NCBI RefSeq assembly: GCF_950295315.1 | Contig: NW_026647264.1 | Coordinates: forward strand, 62,001 to 126,000 | Reading direction: 5' to 3' | Length of the DNA stretch: 64,000 nt | Origin: Erinaceus europaeus | Taxonomy: Eukaryota > Chordata > Mammalia > Eulipotyphla > Erinaceidae | Shown here: piece after piece, positions 43,482-54,624 of the stretch | Position numbering within the stretch: the first letter of the stretch is position 1 | How the letters are laid out: each line of letters starts with the position of its first letter | Made by a program: the position numbers and the translations under genes | Notes under the pieces: generated by a model | What the model was told of the DNA's origin: nothing | What the model saw: the letters and a program-made list of their open reading frames with translations, nothing else | Database searches by the model: none

Positions 43482-43615
43482 ATTGAAGAGGGCGGTGATA
43501 TGGAAGAGTCCAGGACTTGCGAACATGAAGTCCAGAGTTTGATCTCTAGCACAGATTGCGTCAGAGTGATGCTCTGGCTTTCTCTCTCTGATTAATGAAT
43601 CGCTCTTTATAAAGC
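43482..43615 (+). repeat. SINE-C-like, plus strand
   Basis: GAGGGCGGTGATATGGAAGA, GAGTTTGATCTCTAGCAC, GTCAGAGTGATGCTCTGG. Confidence 0.65.
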
Positions 43616-43726
43616 ACTATTGAGGTATGGAAAAATCTGCAGTTCTATTGATGACAAAGACACAGGTGCTGGCCATATATCCATGGTGTGTCATTTCTTC
43701 CTCAGTAAAAGAAACAGAATGTTTGA

Positions 43727-43997
43727 GGGGCTGGGAGATAGCTTACCCAGCAGAGTGTGTGTCCTGGTGTGCCTGGGGATCTGGGTTCAAGCCCCAGCAC
43801 CACATGGGAGCATCAACAATGATACCAGGTGAGCTCCTCAGATGTTAAAGAAATGCTGTGTTGTCTCTCCTCCCTCTCTGTCCCTTCTTCTCTCCTTGCT
43901 CTACAGAGTCCAGGACGGTAACTGGACCAAGGAAACCACTCGGCACTGCTGCTGTGGGTTAATTCCCTCGAGCAGTATTTTAAAAGAAAAAAAATAG
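43727..43997 (+). repeat. SINE-D, plus strand
   Basis: GGGGCTGGGAGATAGCTTAC, GGGTTCAAGCCCCAGCACC, ATGGGAGCATCAACAATG, A-rich end. Confidence 0.85.
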
Positions 43998-44084
43998 AAA
44001 TGTTCAGTTGTAGGTTAATGAGAAAAAGACATGCTGTGTTCCTATCCAGATTTATCACTCCCTGTTAGGAACCTCCCAAGGCAG

Positions 44085-44195
44085 GCTGGGGAGGTCATAC
44101 AGCAGCCGTGATAGGATGTGAGAGGGCCTGGTTTTGATGCCCGGCACCACCAACAGCCAAAGCTAAGTGCTGCTCTGATAGAAAGGGAGGTGAGG
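44085..44195 (+). repeat. SINE-E/D, plus strand
   Basis: GGTTTTGATGCCCGGCACCA and GCTAAGTGCTGCTCTGATAG. Confidence 0.65.
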
Positions 44196-45255
44196 GTGGG
44201 ACAGTGGGAGGATGGAACCCCTAAGACAAGCAGTGGCCAGAGGAGATTGCTTTCCTGTGCCCTCTTTCTGCATCAGCCATGACAACTTCTTGCCTCGGGT
44301 TTGGACCCCTCTCCTGGCTCTCAGCACCCCAGGAGCTCCAGGGAGCCCCTTTGACCAGCACAGACGTTTATTTGGTGTTTATTAGGTGTACACATAGTAA
44401 AAGGCCACCATGTCTGCTGTCCCCACCACCAAAGTAGGGCTCTGGGTTCTTTTCTTTTCCAAGTGTTACATCTGGGTGAATTGTATTCCTCAAAAGGGAT
44501 ATGTTGACATTCAAACTCACTCACTGTCACTCTCTCTCTCTCTCCCTCTTCCTCTCCCCTCCCGTCTATCTCAGAATGTTATCTTATTTGAAAATAGGGA
44601 CACTGCAGAAGTACTCAGTAAAGATGAGGTTAAACTGGAGTCTCTTATAGTTTAAATCCAACGTGAGTTCATTCTGAGAAGAATGACACAGGAATGGTGA
44701 CCACGTGCAGATGAAGACAGCAATTGGAGTGATGCTGCTACAAGCCAAACATCAGAATATCCTCCAGGATTGGTGGTAAAGCCCAGAAGCTGAGAAAGGG
44801 AGAAAAGAGAGAGGCAGGGGACAGATTCTCCCCTGGTTCCTTCAGAGAAAACTTGGTCCTGCCGATCGGTGTCTTGGTTTTGGAATGGGTTATTGTTGAT
44901 TTGCTATGCAGCCCATCCTGTAAAACCCATTGGATCTTCCAGGCTCCCCTCCTATGGGCTTCCTGCTGGGGTCCTGCCCTCAGCATCTGGCTGCCCTGTA
45001 GTCGGCAGCTCTGTGACTGCTTCACCTGGGGCTCCGGCCTGCCCTGTATCAGGAACTTCAGAAATGGCAAAAGCCAGAGGAGCCTCTAGGGGCTGTTAAC
45101 ACTGGAGGCCCAGCACTTGAAGAGGGGAGAGTGGTGGATGCTTTGTGTTGCTTTTTGTTCAAGGCTTTTCTTAGCATTTCAGCCTGGGAGTGAAAAAAGG
45201 GTTCCAGTTAGACAAAGAGATGGGCTGGATTAGGTCTATCAAAATGGATCCCGCC
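44196..45255. other. Low-copy DNA, no gene seen
   Basis: A short (TC)n lies at 44534-44549. Opposed open frames near 44.74-45.10 kb look fortuitous. Confidence 0.45.
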
Positions 45256-45385
45256 CCCCTTTATTTGATAGGACAGAGAGAGACTGAGAGGGGAGTAGGA
45301 GATAGAGAGGGGAGTAGGAGATAGAGAGTCCTTGTGCATGGTAACATGTGCACTCAGCTGGGTGTACCACTGCTCAGCCCCCAAA
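45256..45385 (-). repeat. SINE-B, minus strand, with internal deletion
   Basis: TTTGATAGGACAGAGAGAGA leads into two tandem copies of an 18-bp unit (AGGGGAGTAGGAGATAGAG, 45288-45327). It then jumps directly to the head complement GTGTACCACTGCTCAGCCC. Confidence 0.75.
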
Positions 45386-45589
45386 ATGGACTTTTTAGCA
45401 CTGACTCACTGAGGAGACACCAGCCTTACTGAGATAAGCCAGGCCTCCTACTGGGCACCATGTGAGGCCTTCGGGAAAGTGGGCAGAGAGAACTCACTTT
45501 CCCTGCAGTATGCGGACATGCTGGCCTATGCCTGGTGCACCATCAACAGTGGGCACCTGTTGGTGGCGTGCATGAGCTGTTGTCCTTTT

Positions 45590-46960
45590 TTTTTTTCTCT
45601 TTTTTAAATATTTCTTTTTTATTTCTTTATTGGGGAATTAATGTTTTACATTCAACAGTAAATACAATCGTTTGTACATGCATAACATTCCCCAGTTTCC
45701 CATATAACAATACAACCCCCACTAGGTCCTCTGTCATCCTTCTTGGACCTGTATTCTCCCCACCCACCCACCCTCGCCCCAGAGTCTTTTACTTTGGTGC
45801 AATACGCCAATTCCATTTCAGATTCTACTTGTGTTTTTTTTTCTTCTGATCTTGTTTTTCAACTTCTGCCTGAGAGTGAGATCATCCCATATTCATCCTT
45901 CTGTTTCTGACTTATTTCACTTAACATGAATTTTTCAAGGTCCATCCAAGATTGGCTGAAAACAGTGACATCACCATTTTTTACAGCTGAGTAGTATTCC
46001 ATTGTGTATATAGACCACAACTTGCTCAGCCACTCATCTGTTGTTGGACACCTGGGTTGCTTCCAGGTTTTGGCTATTACAAATTGTGCTGCCAAGAACA
46101 TATGTGTACACAGATCTTTTTGGATAGGTGTGTTGGGTTCCTTAGGATATATCCCCAGGAGAGGAATTGCAGGGTCATAGGGTAGGTCCATTTCTAGCCT
46201 TCTGAGACTTCTCCAACTGTTCTCCACAGAGGCTGGACCAATTGACATTCCCACCAGCAGTGCAGGAGGGTTCCTTTGACCCCACACCCTCTCCAGCATT
46301 TGCTGCTGTTACCTTTTCTGATGTATGACATTCTCACAGGAGTGAAGTGGTATCTCATTGTTGTCTTTATTTGCGTTTCTCTGACAATCAGAGACTTGGA
46401 ACATTTTTTCATGTGTTTCTCGGCCTTTTGGATCTCTTCTGTGGTGACTATTCTGTCCATGTCCTCCCCCCACTTTTGGATGGGGTTATTTGTTGTCTTG
46501 TTGTTGAGTTTGGCAAGCTCTTTATATATGTTGGTTATTAAACTCTTATCTGATATATGGCATGTAAAGATCTTCTCCCATTCTGTGAGGGGTCTCTTGG
46601 TTTGGGTAGTGGTTTCTTTTGCTGTGAAGAAGCCTTTTAATTTGATGTAGTCCCATAGGTTTATACTTGCCTTAGTCTTCTTTGTTATTGGATTCGTTTC
46701 ATTGAAGATGTCTTTAAAATTTATGCGGAAAAGAGTTCTGCCAATATTTTCCTCTAAGTATCTGATAGTTTGTAGTCTAACATCTAATTCCTTGATCCAC
46801 TTGGAATTTACTTTTGTATTTGGTGAAATACAGTAGTTCAGTTTCACTCTTCTGCATGTTTCAACCCATTGTTTCCAACACCATTTGTTGAAGAGACTCT
46901 GCTTTCCCCATTTAATAGTCTGGGCCCCTTTGTCAAAGATGCTGTTGTCCTTCTCCTGAG
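45590..46960 (-). mobile_element. L1 retrotransposon, 3' 1.4 kb, 5' truncated, minus strand
   Basis: The poly(A) complement is at 45588-45606 and the 3' UTR at about 45607-45858. ORF2 C-terminus reads leftward from 46958: WGKQSLFNKWCWKQWVETCR, TPVRMSYIRKGNSSKCWRGC, LPYDPAIPLLGIYPKEPN, STMEYYSAVKN-like motif (IYTMEYYSAVKNGDV), stop near 45859. A single-base deletion near 46216 shifts the frame between LVQPLWRTV and WRSLRRLEMD. Otherwise the frame is open, so this copy is much younger than the other L1s in the window. RT and endonuclease domains are absent. Confidence 0.95.
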
Positions 46961-47280
46961 GACAACCACAGATGCTCGGCTCCACGGCTCAATGGGGATG
47001 GGCAGTGGGTGTGGACCATGAAGCACCCACGGTGGACTGTATCTCAGAGGGCACAGGCGAGAGAGGCTACAGGAATCCAAGCAGGGGTGGGGCATCTTAG
47101 AGCACCCCACTTGGAGGACAGATCTGAGTAGGGGCCACGGGGCAGGTAGGGTGCACTCATTTGTGTAAAGCATCTTTAGGACATGATTAGAGAAGAACAG
47201 TCCACCCCTGCTCCCTGACCCTGCTCCACTGATGCAGCAGCCGCACCTTCCATGCCTTTGCCGTCATCGCGTATGCCATT
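46961..47280. other. Low-copy DNA, no gene seen
   Basis: Flanking sequence 5' of the L1, with no recognisable feature. Confidence 0.4.
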
Positions 47281-47291
47281 TGGATCTACTT

Positions 47292-47568
47292 TTTTTTTTC
47301 CTCCAGGGTTATAGCTGGGGCTCAGTGCTGGCACTACAAATCCACTGCTCTTGGAGGCCATTTCCCCCATTGTATTGGATAGAACAGAGAGAAATTGAGA
47401 GGGGAGGGAGAGAGAAAGAGAGAGAGACACCTACAGACCTGCTTCACCGCTCATGAAGCATTCCACCTGTAGGTGGGGAGCCAGGGGCTTGAACCCAGAT
47501 CCTGCACCACAGGTCTTTGTGCTTTATACTATGTGCACTTAACTGGGTGTGCCACCACCTGACCCCTC
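47292..47568 (-). repeat. SINE with 3' module, minus strand, with 11-bp TSD
   Basis: TGGATCTACTT at 47281-47291 repeats at 47569-47579. CCAGGGTTATAGCTGGGGC, ACACCTACAGACCTGCTTCA, CCACCACCTGACCCC. Confidence 0.95.
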
Positions 47569-48094
47569 TGGATCTACTTCTTACAACTAACCTTACTGGG
47601 AGTCCTCTCCGAGGGCATTTGTCAGGGCTTGTGTTGTGTAGAGCCAGAGCTCTGGACTGACCTTTCCATTCAGATAAAGAGAAAGGAACACTTATCACAC
47701 AGTGGCTCCCCCAGGGCCATAGCACTGCTGAGGCTCAATCCTCTCTCCACTGGACCTTAAATTCCAGACTGAGAGACTGGGCTTTACCCACCAGGCTGTG
47801 ATATACACATGAAGCTTAGTATCATCTTCAGAGGTGCCTGCAGACACCTCCTGCAGACCAGGATGATGTCAGCCCAGGGCCACTGAGGTGTGTCCCAGGG
47901 ACTGCACTCTTCACAGGGGTCACAGAGCTCGCATCCTCTGGGGCTTGGGGTGGGATGGAATGGAGGCGGACTCCGTTCCCAGTGGGCCATTTGTGCAGAT
48001 GGGCAGGAGCTAGAGAAGTCCCAGAGGAGGTGGAGCTGGGTGTCTTCAGGTAGACCATGTGGGGGGAAGGCATTCTACATCAAAAGTGCATCCA

Positions 48095-48323
48095 CAGGGG
48101 CTGGGTGGTGGTGCACCTGGTTGAGCACACATGTTATAGTGCTCAAGGACCCAGGTTCAAGTCCCCCAGTCCCTGCCTGCAGGGGGAAAGCTTTGCAAGT
48201 GGTGAAGCAGTGTTACAGGTATCTGTCTCTCTTCCTCACTATAATCCCCTTCCCTCTTGATTTTTGGCTGTCTGAATCCAATAAATGAAGATAATTTTTA
48301 AAAATTAAAAAAATACTTTAAAG
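48095..48323 (+). repeat. SINE-B, plus strand, with 12-bp TSD
   Basis: AAAGTGCATCCA at 48083-48094 repeats at 48324-48335. GGGGCTGGGTGGTGGTGCAC, GGTTCAAGTCCCCCAG, GCAAGTGGTGAAGCAGTG, CAATAAATGAAGATAAT. Confidence 0.95.
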
Positions 48324-48335
48324 AAAGTGCATCCA

Positions 48336-50024
48336 AGCTGAGCGCATCCAAGCTCTAGATGGCACGGTCATGCATTTCCTGGAGTAATGTGGTCGAGGGT
48401 GAAGTGAAAGGAATAGTTTGACCTAGATCACAGAGGCTTTAGTATGCAGCAGTGTTAACTGTCCTTTGGCAGTAGGGAGTCATTGAAAGCTCTTGAGCAA
48501 GGGAATTGCATGGCCTGATTTAGGTTTAAAGGTGATCTTTCTGACTGCAAGTGAGAGAGGTGAGCCCCAGAAGGGCCCCAGACTCACTAGGAAGCCTATG
48601 TCACAGTCTCTGGCATAAGAGGAGAGAACCCAAGCTGGGGGGGAAGGGAGTTTACAGTGTGAAAGGCCACCTGTTGCCAACGTGAGTTCTAGATTCCCCG
48701 GGGCTCCTTTCTCATCTCTGGAGTCTCCTCCAGGCACGCTGCCTGTATAGTCAGCCTGCAGAGAGGGCCCTCTGGGTTTCAGACAGGCCTTTGAGGCTCC
48801 CTGTCTGAATCTTTCTCATCCTCCCTGCGCAGCGTGACAGGTGGAGGAAATGTTGATGTCTGGGCTCACCTTATCTTGCTGCTATTATCATGTTTCCCGT
48901 ATCATAGTAACAGAGCAGATGTCAGCAACCCTGTTGCTAAGGGTTCCCTGGAATATTAATGCCTGAGTACAGAGCTGAGGGTTTTTCCATGGTGTGTGTC
49001 AGGCTTCGGGAAGGACGCGCTTGGTGGCAAGTACTGTCTTATATCTGTTCTTTCTTTCCATTTCCGAAACCCTCCCCTCCTCCTTGCCACCGGGGCTGGC
49101 AAGTGTGCAGCCTTCACTGTCCCCTTCGGGCAGGTATGGCTCAAGGATCACAGCTCCCCTCCATCCTGAATGCTTGCCTGTGAATCCTTTCTGGGCATCG
49201 GCTCAGATGTGGCACTTGGCATACACATTCTTTTCGGTTCTGCACAGCCCACCTGAGAAGTCCCTGGGCCCTGCACCCCCCCAGGGCTCTCTCTCTCTCT
49301 CTGGTGTGGAGTTGGGGGAAGGGATTCTGCTTGCTTCTTGTGTCTGTTTGCCATCATCTTGCTCTCTACTGCTTGTAAGTTTGAAGACCAAATTCTAAAC
49401 TGCTTTGAGAAAAGGTTTGGCCAGATACTGAAGTCAGGGCCAGGGTTTTATTTGCTCATAGCCACGGTATCAGTTGCATGTTGCCACAATAAGACCCCAA
49501 AGGTCTGGCTGTAAGTTTGGGGAGGTTGGAGGTCAAATGGCAGTGTGTTCCTGGATGGGTAATGATTCCAGCTGCTCTCTAGAGTGTGCAGGAGTGTGTT
49601 CTCATGGGGAAGCAGCGGCCGCCTCCCTGTTTTAGAGAACATTCCAGTAGAGAGGAGTGAGGTGACCCAGCAGATGCTCACTGTACCAACATTGTGAGCC
49701 CGCCAAACCCCTGTAGGGGCTCAAGGCTTCTTGAAGCAGGTGAGGATGTTTGTAGAGAAAAGTTTTTTTTTAAGTGATTTGAGTACTGGTGCAATATAAA
49801 AACCGGCTTATTTGGATGGGTGCTCTCATCTTTGAGTTCTGAACCCCAAAATCACAAAACCTACATTAGACTGCCTACACACAGCTGCTCCCAGGAGCGT
49901 GTTTCTGCAGCTCTGAGTCCAGAAACTTGTTGGCAAGGGTATCTGTGAACCCTGCATGGACAGTTCTGAGTGGTGCCAAGGCTGCTGGATCAAAACTTGT
50001 CTCAACAGTACGGTTCATTTCTTT
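48336..50024. other. Low-copy DNA, possible regulatory segment near 48.9 kb
   Basis: No gene is supported. 48840-48970 is balanced in composition and carries a perfect 15-bp palindromic arrangement AGCAAC-CCT-GTTGCT at 48924-48938. A (CT)n is at 49289-49302. 49450-49680 resembles an unnamed old repeat. Confidence 0.4.
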
Positions 50025-50180
50025 CTTTCTTTCGTTTGTTTGTTTGTTTGTTTGTGTAGGGACAACGAGCAGAGATAGAGAGAGAAAGAGACCACAACAC
50101 CCAAGTTTCGTTCAATGGGATGGGGGTCAGCTCAAACCTGAGTCATGCACATGGCAAGTGAACTATTTCTCTGGCTTTCA
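50025..50180 (-). repeat. SINE-D, minus strand
   Basis: (TTTG)n at 50032-50055, AGAGACCACAACACCCAAG, CAAACCTGAGTCATGCACAT, GAACTATTTCTCTGGC. Confidence 0.7.
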
Positions 50181-51268
50181 AACATGCGGTTTACAAAGTA
50201 ACACTTGGTTTCTTTTGGTATGGGTTTAGCCGAAGGAGAGCACCAGAGATGGGCATGTTTACCCACAGATTTATCTCCTGGGATATCTGCTTTCAGTGCT
50301 AAATATGACAGGACAAAATTGGAAGCAATCATGTACCCTCAAATAGAAACATGACAGCTTATAGCCAGAATACTGTTGTAGTCAAGAGTCATAATTTTGA
50401 GGAATTTTAATAAAGTGCAATGTAATAAGAAAATCAAGAGGACATGTCATAAGAACCAAATTTGACTTAGAATTTATACACAAATACCTGGGGGGGGGGG
50501 AGACATGAAGATGGTGAGTCATCCTGTGGGGGCTAGGAGATGAGCAAGTTCCACAGATCCTGTTCCTTACAAATCCCTTTGTGGCCGGGAGAGGGCCAGG
50601 CAAGGTCGTGCTGTGACTGTTGTGCACTGGGGAGCCAGCTGTGACTCTGCATCTGCCCACAGTGACTAACGCCCAGGACAGCCAGCTTTTGACTGGAGGG
50701 AGAGAATTGTGTCTTCCTGTAGCAACCTGTTTGTTTTCACTGATCTGCCTCAGAAAGTGTCTTGGGGTGCACAAAACCTACCTCTCCAGGAAACTGTCTC
50801 AGGAAGTCTTAACCAGGCAGATCCTGTCCCCTGTCCCCCACTAGCACCCCTAGTCCCCGCACTGCAGAGTTTGAGAAAAGCTATGAGGGTGAGGCTCCAC
50901 TGGGCTGGATGCAGACCCAGCTTCCCAGGGAGGCCTGTGGGTACGTCAGCCCCTCTGGAAGCAATTGGCTCAGCTGTCAGACAGAGCTCCAGGCACCCGC
51001 CACCTGCTGCCTGCTACCCACAGGGAATCCTGAACAACTAGTTGCCTATGAGTGAACAGTACACAAGCTGCCATTACAGCCAGGCTCCTCCTTTGGGAAA
51101 GGCCTTCTCTCTGATAGAAGCATCTCAGCTAAACAGATCTTACAGAGCCCAGTGCTGGGCCCTGAGGATGGAACAAGGAGGTGGTCAGGTTCCCCACCCC
51201 CAGCATACACACCCCAGGACATCCATCCCCTCTGGGACCAGCCTCCGGTCTCTCTTCCCAGCAGAAAA
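50181..51268. other. Low-copy DNA, no gene seen
   Basis: A G-run at 50491-50500 is the only distinctive feature. Confidence 0.4.
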
Positions 51269-51487
51269 CCTCTCTCTTCTCTTCTCTTCTCTTCTCTTCT
51301 CTTCTCTTCTCTTCTCTTCTCTTCTCTTCTCTTCTCTTCTCTTCTCTTCTCTTCCCTTCCCTTCCCTTCCCTTCCCTTCCCTTCCCTTCCCTTCCCTTCC
51401 CTTCCCTTTCCCTTTCCCTTTCCCTTTCCCTTTCCCTTTCCCTTCCCTTCCCTTCCCTTCCCTTCCCTTCCCTTCCCTTCCCTTCCC

Positions 51488-51518
<31 letters not shown>

Positions 51519-51522
51519 CTTC
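51269..51522. repeat. Compound pyrimidine microsatellite (TTCTC)n-(TTCCC)n-(TTTCCC)n-(TTCCC)n-(TC)n
   Basis: From 51269 to 51495 there are 227 consecutive pyrimidines on the + strand. About 15 CTTCT units, 11 CTTCC units, a short CTTTCC hexamer block (about 51404-51440), roughly 10 TTCCC units and a (TC)n end follow in order. Every frame on either strand stays open through it, which explains several long but meaningless reading frames. Confidence 0.98.
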
Positions 51523-52886
51523 AGCCTCCTTCCTCTCTCTTGGCTCAGAAACATTGTGTGCTTCATCACCCTTAGTCTCAGAGGACATCCAGCACCCCAC
51601 AAAACCTCTTTCCGAAGCTCCTGCCCTCTGCCCCCTGCAGACCCCTTGGCCTCCTCCTCCTCCTCCTCTTCCTCCTCCTCCCTAGTATGTGGGTTCACTT
51701 TTCCTCTGCTTGGACTTACCTTCTTTAAGCCCTGGTTTTGTTGCCTTGTCTGTCCAGGACAGATTTGTTCACACCAAGGCATGAGTCATGCTCCTGTCAC
51801 AGGATGCTGCTCTTTGCAGATGTCAAGAGCCCAACTGGTAAAGGGCTCAGCTGATGAAACAGGGCTTCGGAAGAGGCTCTGCCTGGTCCTCTGTGTGTGT
51901 GTTGGGGGGTGGGGGAAGGGGGAAGCCCAGAAAGTGAGTTTTGGGTGGTGAGCACACAGCTTAGCCCAGGACTCCGTCCCCCAGGAAAAGGGGGATTTAG
52001 ATAGTCAGGGCCGGCTTTCTGGCATAACATTTTCTTGGTTTCTTTGCCTCTCTTTTCTCTTTTGATGAATGATGATGATTGAATTTAGGAAGAACAACAG
52101 ACTAGTCTGTGGGTGGCTACAGAATTGTTTGGATTAACATTAAAAGAAAAGGAAGGGAACAGACCTCAAGTGGGTCAGAGGAGAGAAAACTGTTCATTTG
52201 GAAGTGGGAGGGGGGTTCCTTACCCATAACGCCAAAACTCTGGTCCCACTAGGAAGTGTCCCAAAGGGATTCACTTTCTAGAGATTGATTTGGGGTGATT
52301 GGCTTGGAATTTTAAGAAGCTACTGCATCTCTTCCTCTAACTGCTACTGTCACTGTCATCTCCTGGGTGGCCCTACCTGTCCCAGCAGAAAAGGATGTAA
52401 TGGTTTGAGTGTGAGAACAAAGGATTCCCTCACTCCCGCTCCTGTCTAGTTTCACACTCTTGGTTCAGGAGCTTCTGCAGACAATGAAATCCCCACTCCA
52501 AGTTCCCCTGGCTCTCTCCTCCCCTTGGGTATCACTACTAGCATGCCCCTGTTTCCGTGTGTGTTGGAGTGGTGGGACATAGCATTGTGCAGGGACTCTC
52601 ATTTTCAGAGTACCCAGCTGCAGGAGGATGGTTAGGAAAATGCAGGGCCTGCCAGTCCTTAAAGCAGTGACCTGAGACATGGCACCCCCTGCAGGCCAAG
52701 GAAGGTTCAGCGGCACCTGTTAGAGGGTGGCAGGAGGGGGCAGAAACACCTGGTTTACCCAGAGCAGTCTTTCCTGCTCAGAGGGAACTCCAATCACTCT
52801 CACTGCTTGAAGCTCCAAGAATATTCAAGATGAATAAATAAATACATACATACATACATACATACATAAGAAAAATAGGGGAAGGG
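51523..52886. other. Low-copy DNA with a short (TCC)n and an (ATAC)n tract
   Basis: (TCC)n is at 51650-51681 and (ATAC)n at 52842-52868. It contains duplication copy 1 (52681-52818). No gene is supported. Confidence 0.5.
52681..52818 (+). repeat. Diverged direct duplication, copy 1, with CTCF-like motif
   Basis: It aligns with 53556-53694 through CCCCCTGCAGGCCA, GCACCTGT and the 15-bp match GTTTACCCAGAGCA. The motif GGCACCCCCTGCAGGCCA at 52681-52698 resembles a CTCF site on the minus strand, weakened by GGGGGTGC instead of GGGGGCGC. Confidence 0.7.
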
Positions 52887-53180
52887 GAGTTGGGCAGTAG
52901 CGCAGCGGGTTAAGTGCATGCACATGGCACAAAGTGCAAGGACCGGCATAAGGATCCCAGTTCGAGCCCCCAGCTCTCTACCTGCAGGGGAGTCGCTTCA
53001 CAGGCGGTGAAGCAGGTCTGCAGGTGTCTGTCTTTCTCTCCCCCTCTCTGTCTTCGCCTCCTCTCTCCATTTCTCTCTGTCCTATCCAACAACGATGGCA
53101 TTAATAACTACAATAATAATAATAATAACAGTAAAAAACAACAAGGGCAACAAAAAGGAAAATAAATATAAAAAATAAGA
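52887..53180 (+). repeat. SINE-A, plus strand
   Basis: GGGAGTTGGGCAGTAGCGCAG, GTTCGAGCCCCCAGC, GCGGTGAAGCAGGTCTGC, (ATA)n and AACAACAAGGGCAAC tail. Confidence 0.95.
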
Positions 53181-53990
53181 AAACTTAAAATAAAAATAGG
53201 GGAGGAAAGAAAGAGAAAGGAAATAGCAAACAGATCTACTAAGTTGTATGTTTTTAAATGTTTAACTTAGAGGAGTAACACTTTTCACACCCACACAGCA
53301 GTGTGACTGTGCTATTCACAAGATAACAGGCTTTTCAAAACAGATCAAAACAAACCATAGTACACTAAAGCCTGGAAGTGGGACACCTGTTTAGTTGTTT
53401 GCTGAGCATTTTGCTTTGGGTCCCGTTGGATCCTCCCAGATTGTTAGTCTCTTTGAGGGGAAGGTGAATACTTTCAACTGCTGGCTCCCGGCACTGGCCC
53501 ACAGGGTGTCCACACAGGGCTCTTTCTTTCTGCCTGCCTGCGGTTTCTTTCCCAGGGCGCCCCCTGCAGGCCAGAGCAGTGCAGTAGCACCTGTGAGTCA
53601 ATGACGGGAGGTGACAGGCACACCTAGTTTACCCAGAGCACAGCCTCTCCTGGTCCGAGGGACCTCCATCACTCCCAGAGAGAGGAGCTGCCTGGGACAG
53701 ACTTGCAGTCCAGGTGGTGGGCAGTCTCTTCTGACTAGTCTGAACACTGCCCCTGGGGGCTTTCACGGAGATGGGCCACACTGGTTTGCTCTAGTGGTTC
53801 TCTCCTGTGGTTTGGAGGTCCCTGAACCTTACAGGGAGTCCACAGGTCAAAGCTATTTTCGTCATCATTATCATCATCATTATCATTACCACCACTAATG
53901 CCACCACCTCCAGTCTTGTTCTCTCAGAAATACACAGAAGATGAACGGCTCCTTGGTATGGTTTCAGATGCCATGTTGGAACTAATCTTT
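53181..53990. other. Low-copy DNA with (ATC)n
   Basis: (ATC)n-like tract at 53861-53893. Otherwise only duplication copy 2. Confidence 0.45.
53556..53694 (+). repeat. Diverged direct duplication, copy 2, with strong CTCF-like motif
   Basis: Partner of 52681-52818. GGGCGCCCCCTGCAGGCCA at 53555-53573 reads on the minus strand as TGGCCTGCAGGGGGCGCCC, which differs at two positions from the familiar CTCF core TGGCCACCAGGGGGCGC. It lies 1.7 kb upstream of the RPH3AL initiator exon. Confidence 0.7.
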
Positions 53991-54006
53991 AAGAAAGTAC
54001 CATCTG

Positions 54007-54150
54007 GGTAGGGGGAAGGCTTCACAAGTGGTGAGGCAAGTTTGCAGTTGTCTCTCTGTCTCTCTCCCTATCTCCTCCTTCCTCTCAGTTTCTGGCTGTT
54101 TCTATCTAATAAATAAGTAAAGATAACAAAAAAAAATAAAAAAAATAAAA
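54007..54150 (+). repeat. SINE-B, plus strand, 5' truncated, with 16-bp TSD
   Basis: AAGAAAGTACCATCTG at 53991-54006 repeats at 54151-54166. The copy starts in GGTAGGGGGAAGGCTTCAC, lacking the tRNA-like head. Confidence 0.95.
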
Positions 54151-54338
54151 AAGAAAGTACCATCTGTTGAGTTTGGGGCAGTTTGAAAGCACCATAACCA
54201 TGCTTATCTGGAAAGCTACTGTACACTGGGAGAGGCAGGGTGTCTTTTGTGTGGCAGTTCTAGCAGGGGAGCAAGGCTACTCGTATACTGTCAACCAAAG
54301 GCCAATTCATCTCTATTTGGGGAAGATCGTCCTTTTCA

Positions 54339-54611
54339 GGGGTCAGGTGGTGGCACACCAGGTTAATTAAGCACACATAGTAAGAAGCTCAAGGGTCCCA
54401 GTTTGAACCCCCAGCTTCCCACCTGCAGTGGGTCCGCTTCACAAGCAGTGAAGCAGGTCTTCAGGTGTCTTTCTCTCTCCCTGTCTATCTCCCCTTCCCC
54501 TCCCAATTTCTCTCTGTCCTGTCTAATTAAAAAAAAAAAAAAAAGGCCATCAGGAGCAGTGGATTCATAGTGCAGGCACCAAGCCCCAGCAAAACCCTAG
54601 AGGCAAAAAAA
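54339..54611 (+). repeat. SINE-A/B with 3' module, plus strand, with TSD
   Basis: ATCGTCCTTTTCA at 54326-54338 and ATCATCCTTTTCA at 54612-54624. GGTGGTGGCACACCAGG, AAGCAGTGAAGCAGGTC, module CAGGAGCAGTGGATTCATAG. Confidence 0.95.
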
Positions 54612-54624
54612 ATCATCCTTTTCA

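Noticed and set aside
51046..51951. Reading frames of up to 256 codons on both strands around 51.3 kb
   Set aside because: They are open only because a pentamer/hexamer pyrimidine array has no stops. The encoded SLPFP or EKRRE repeats are artefacts.
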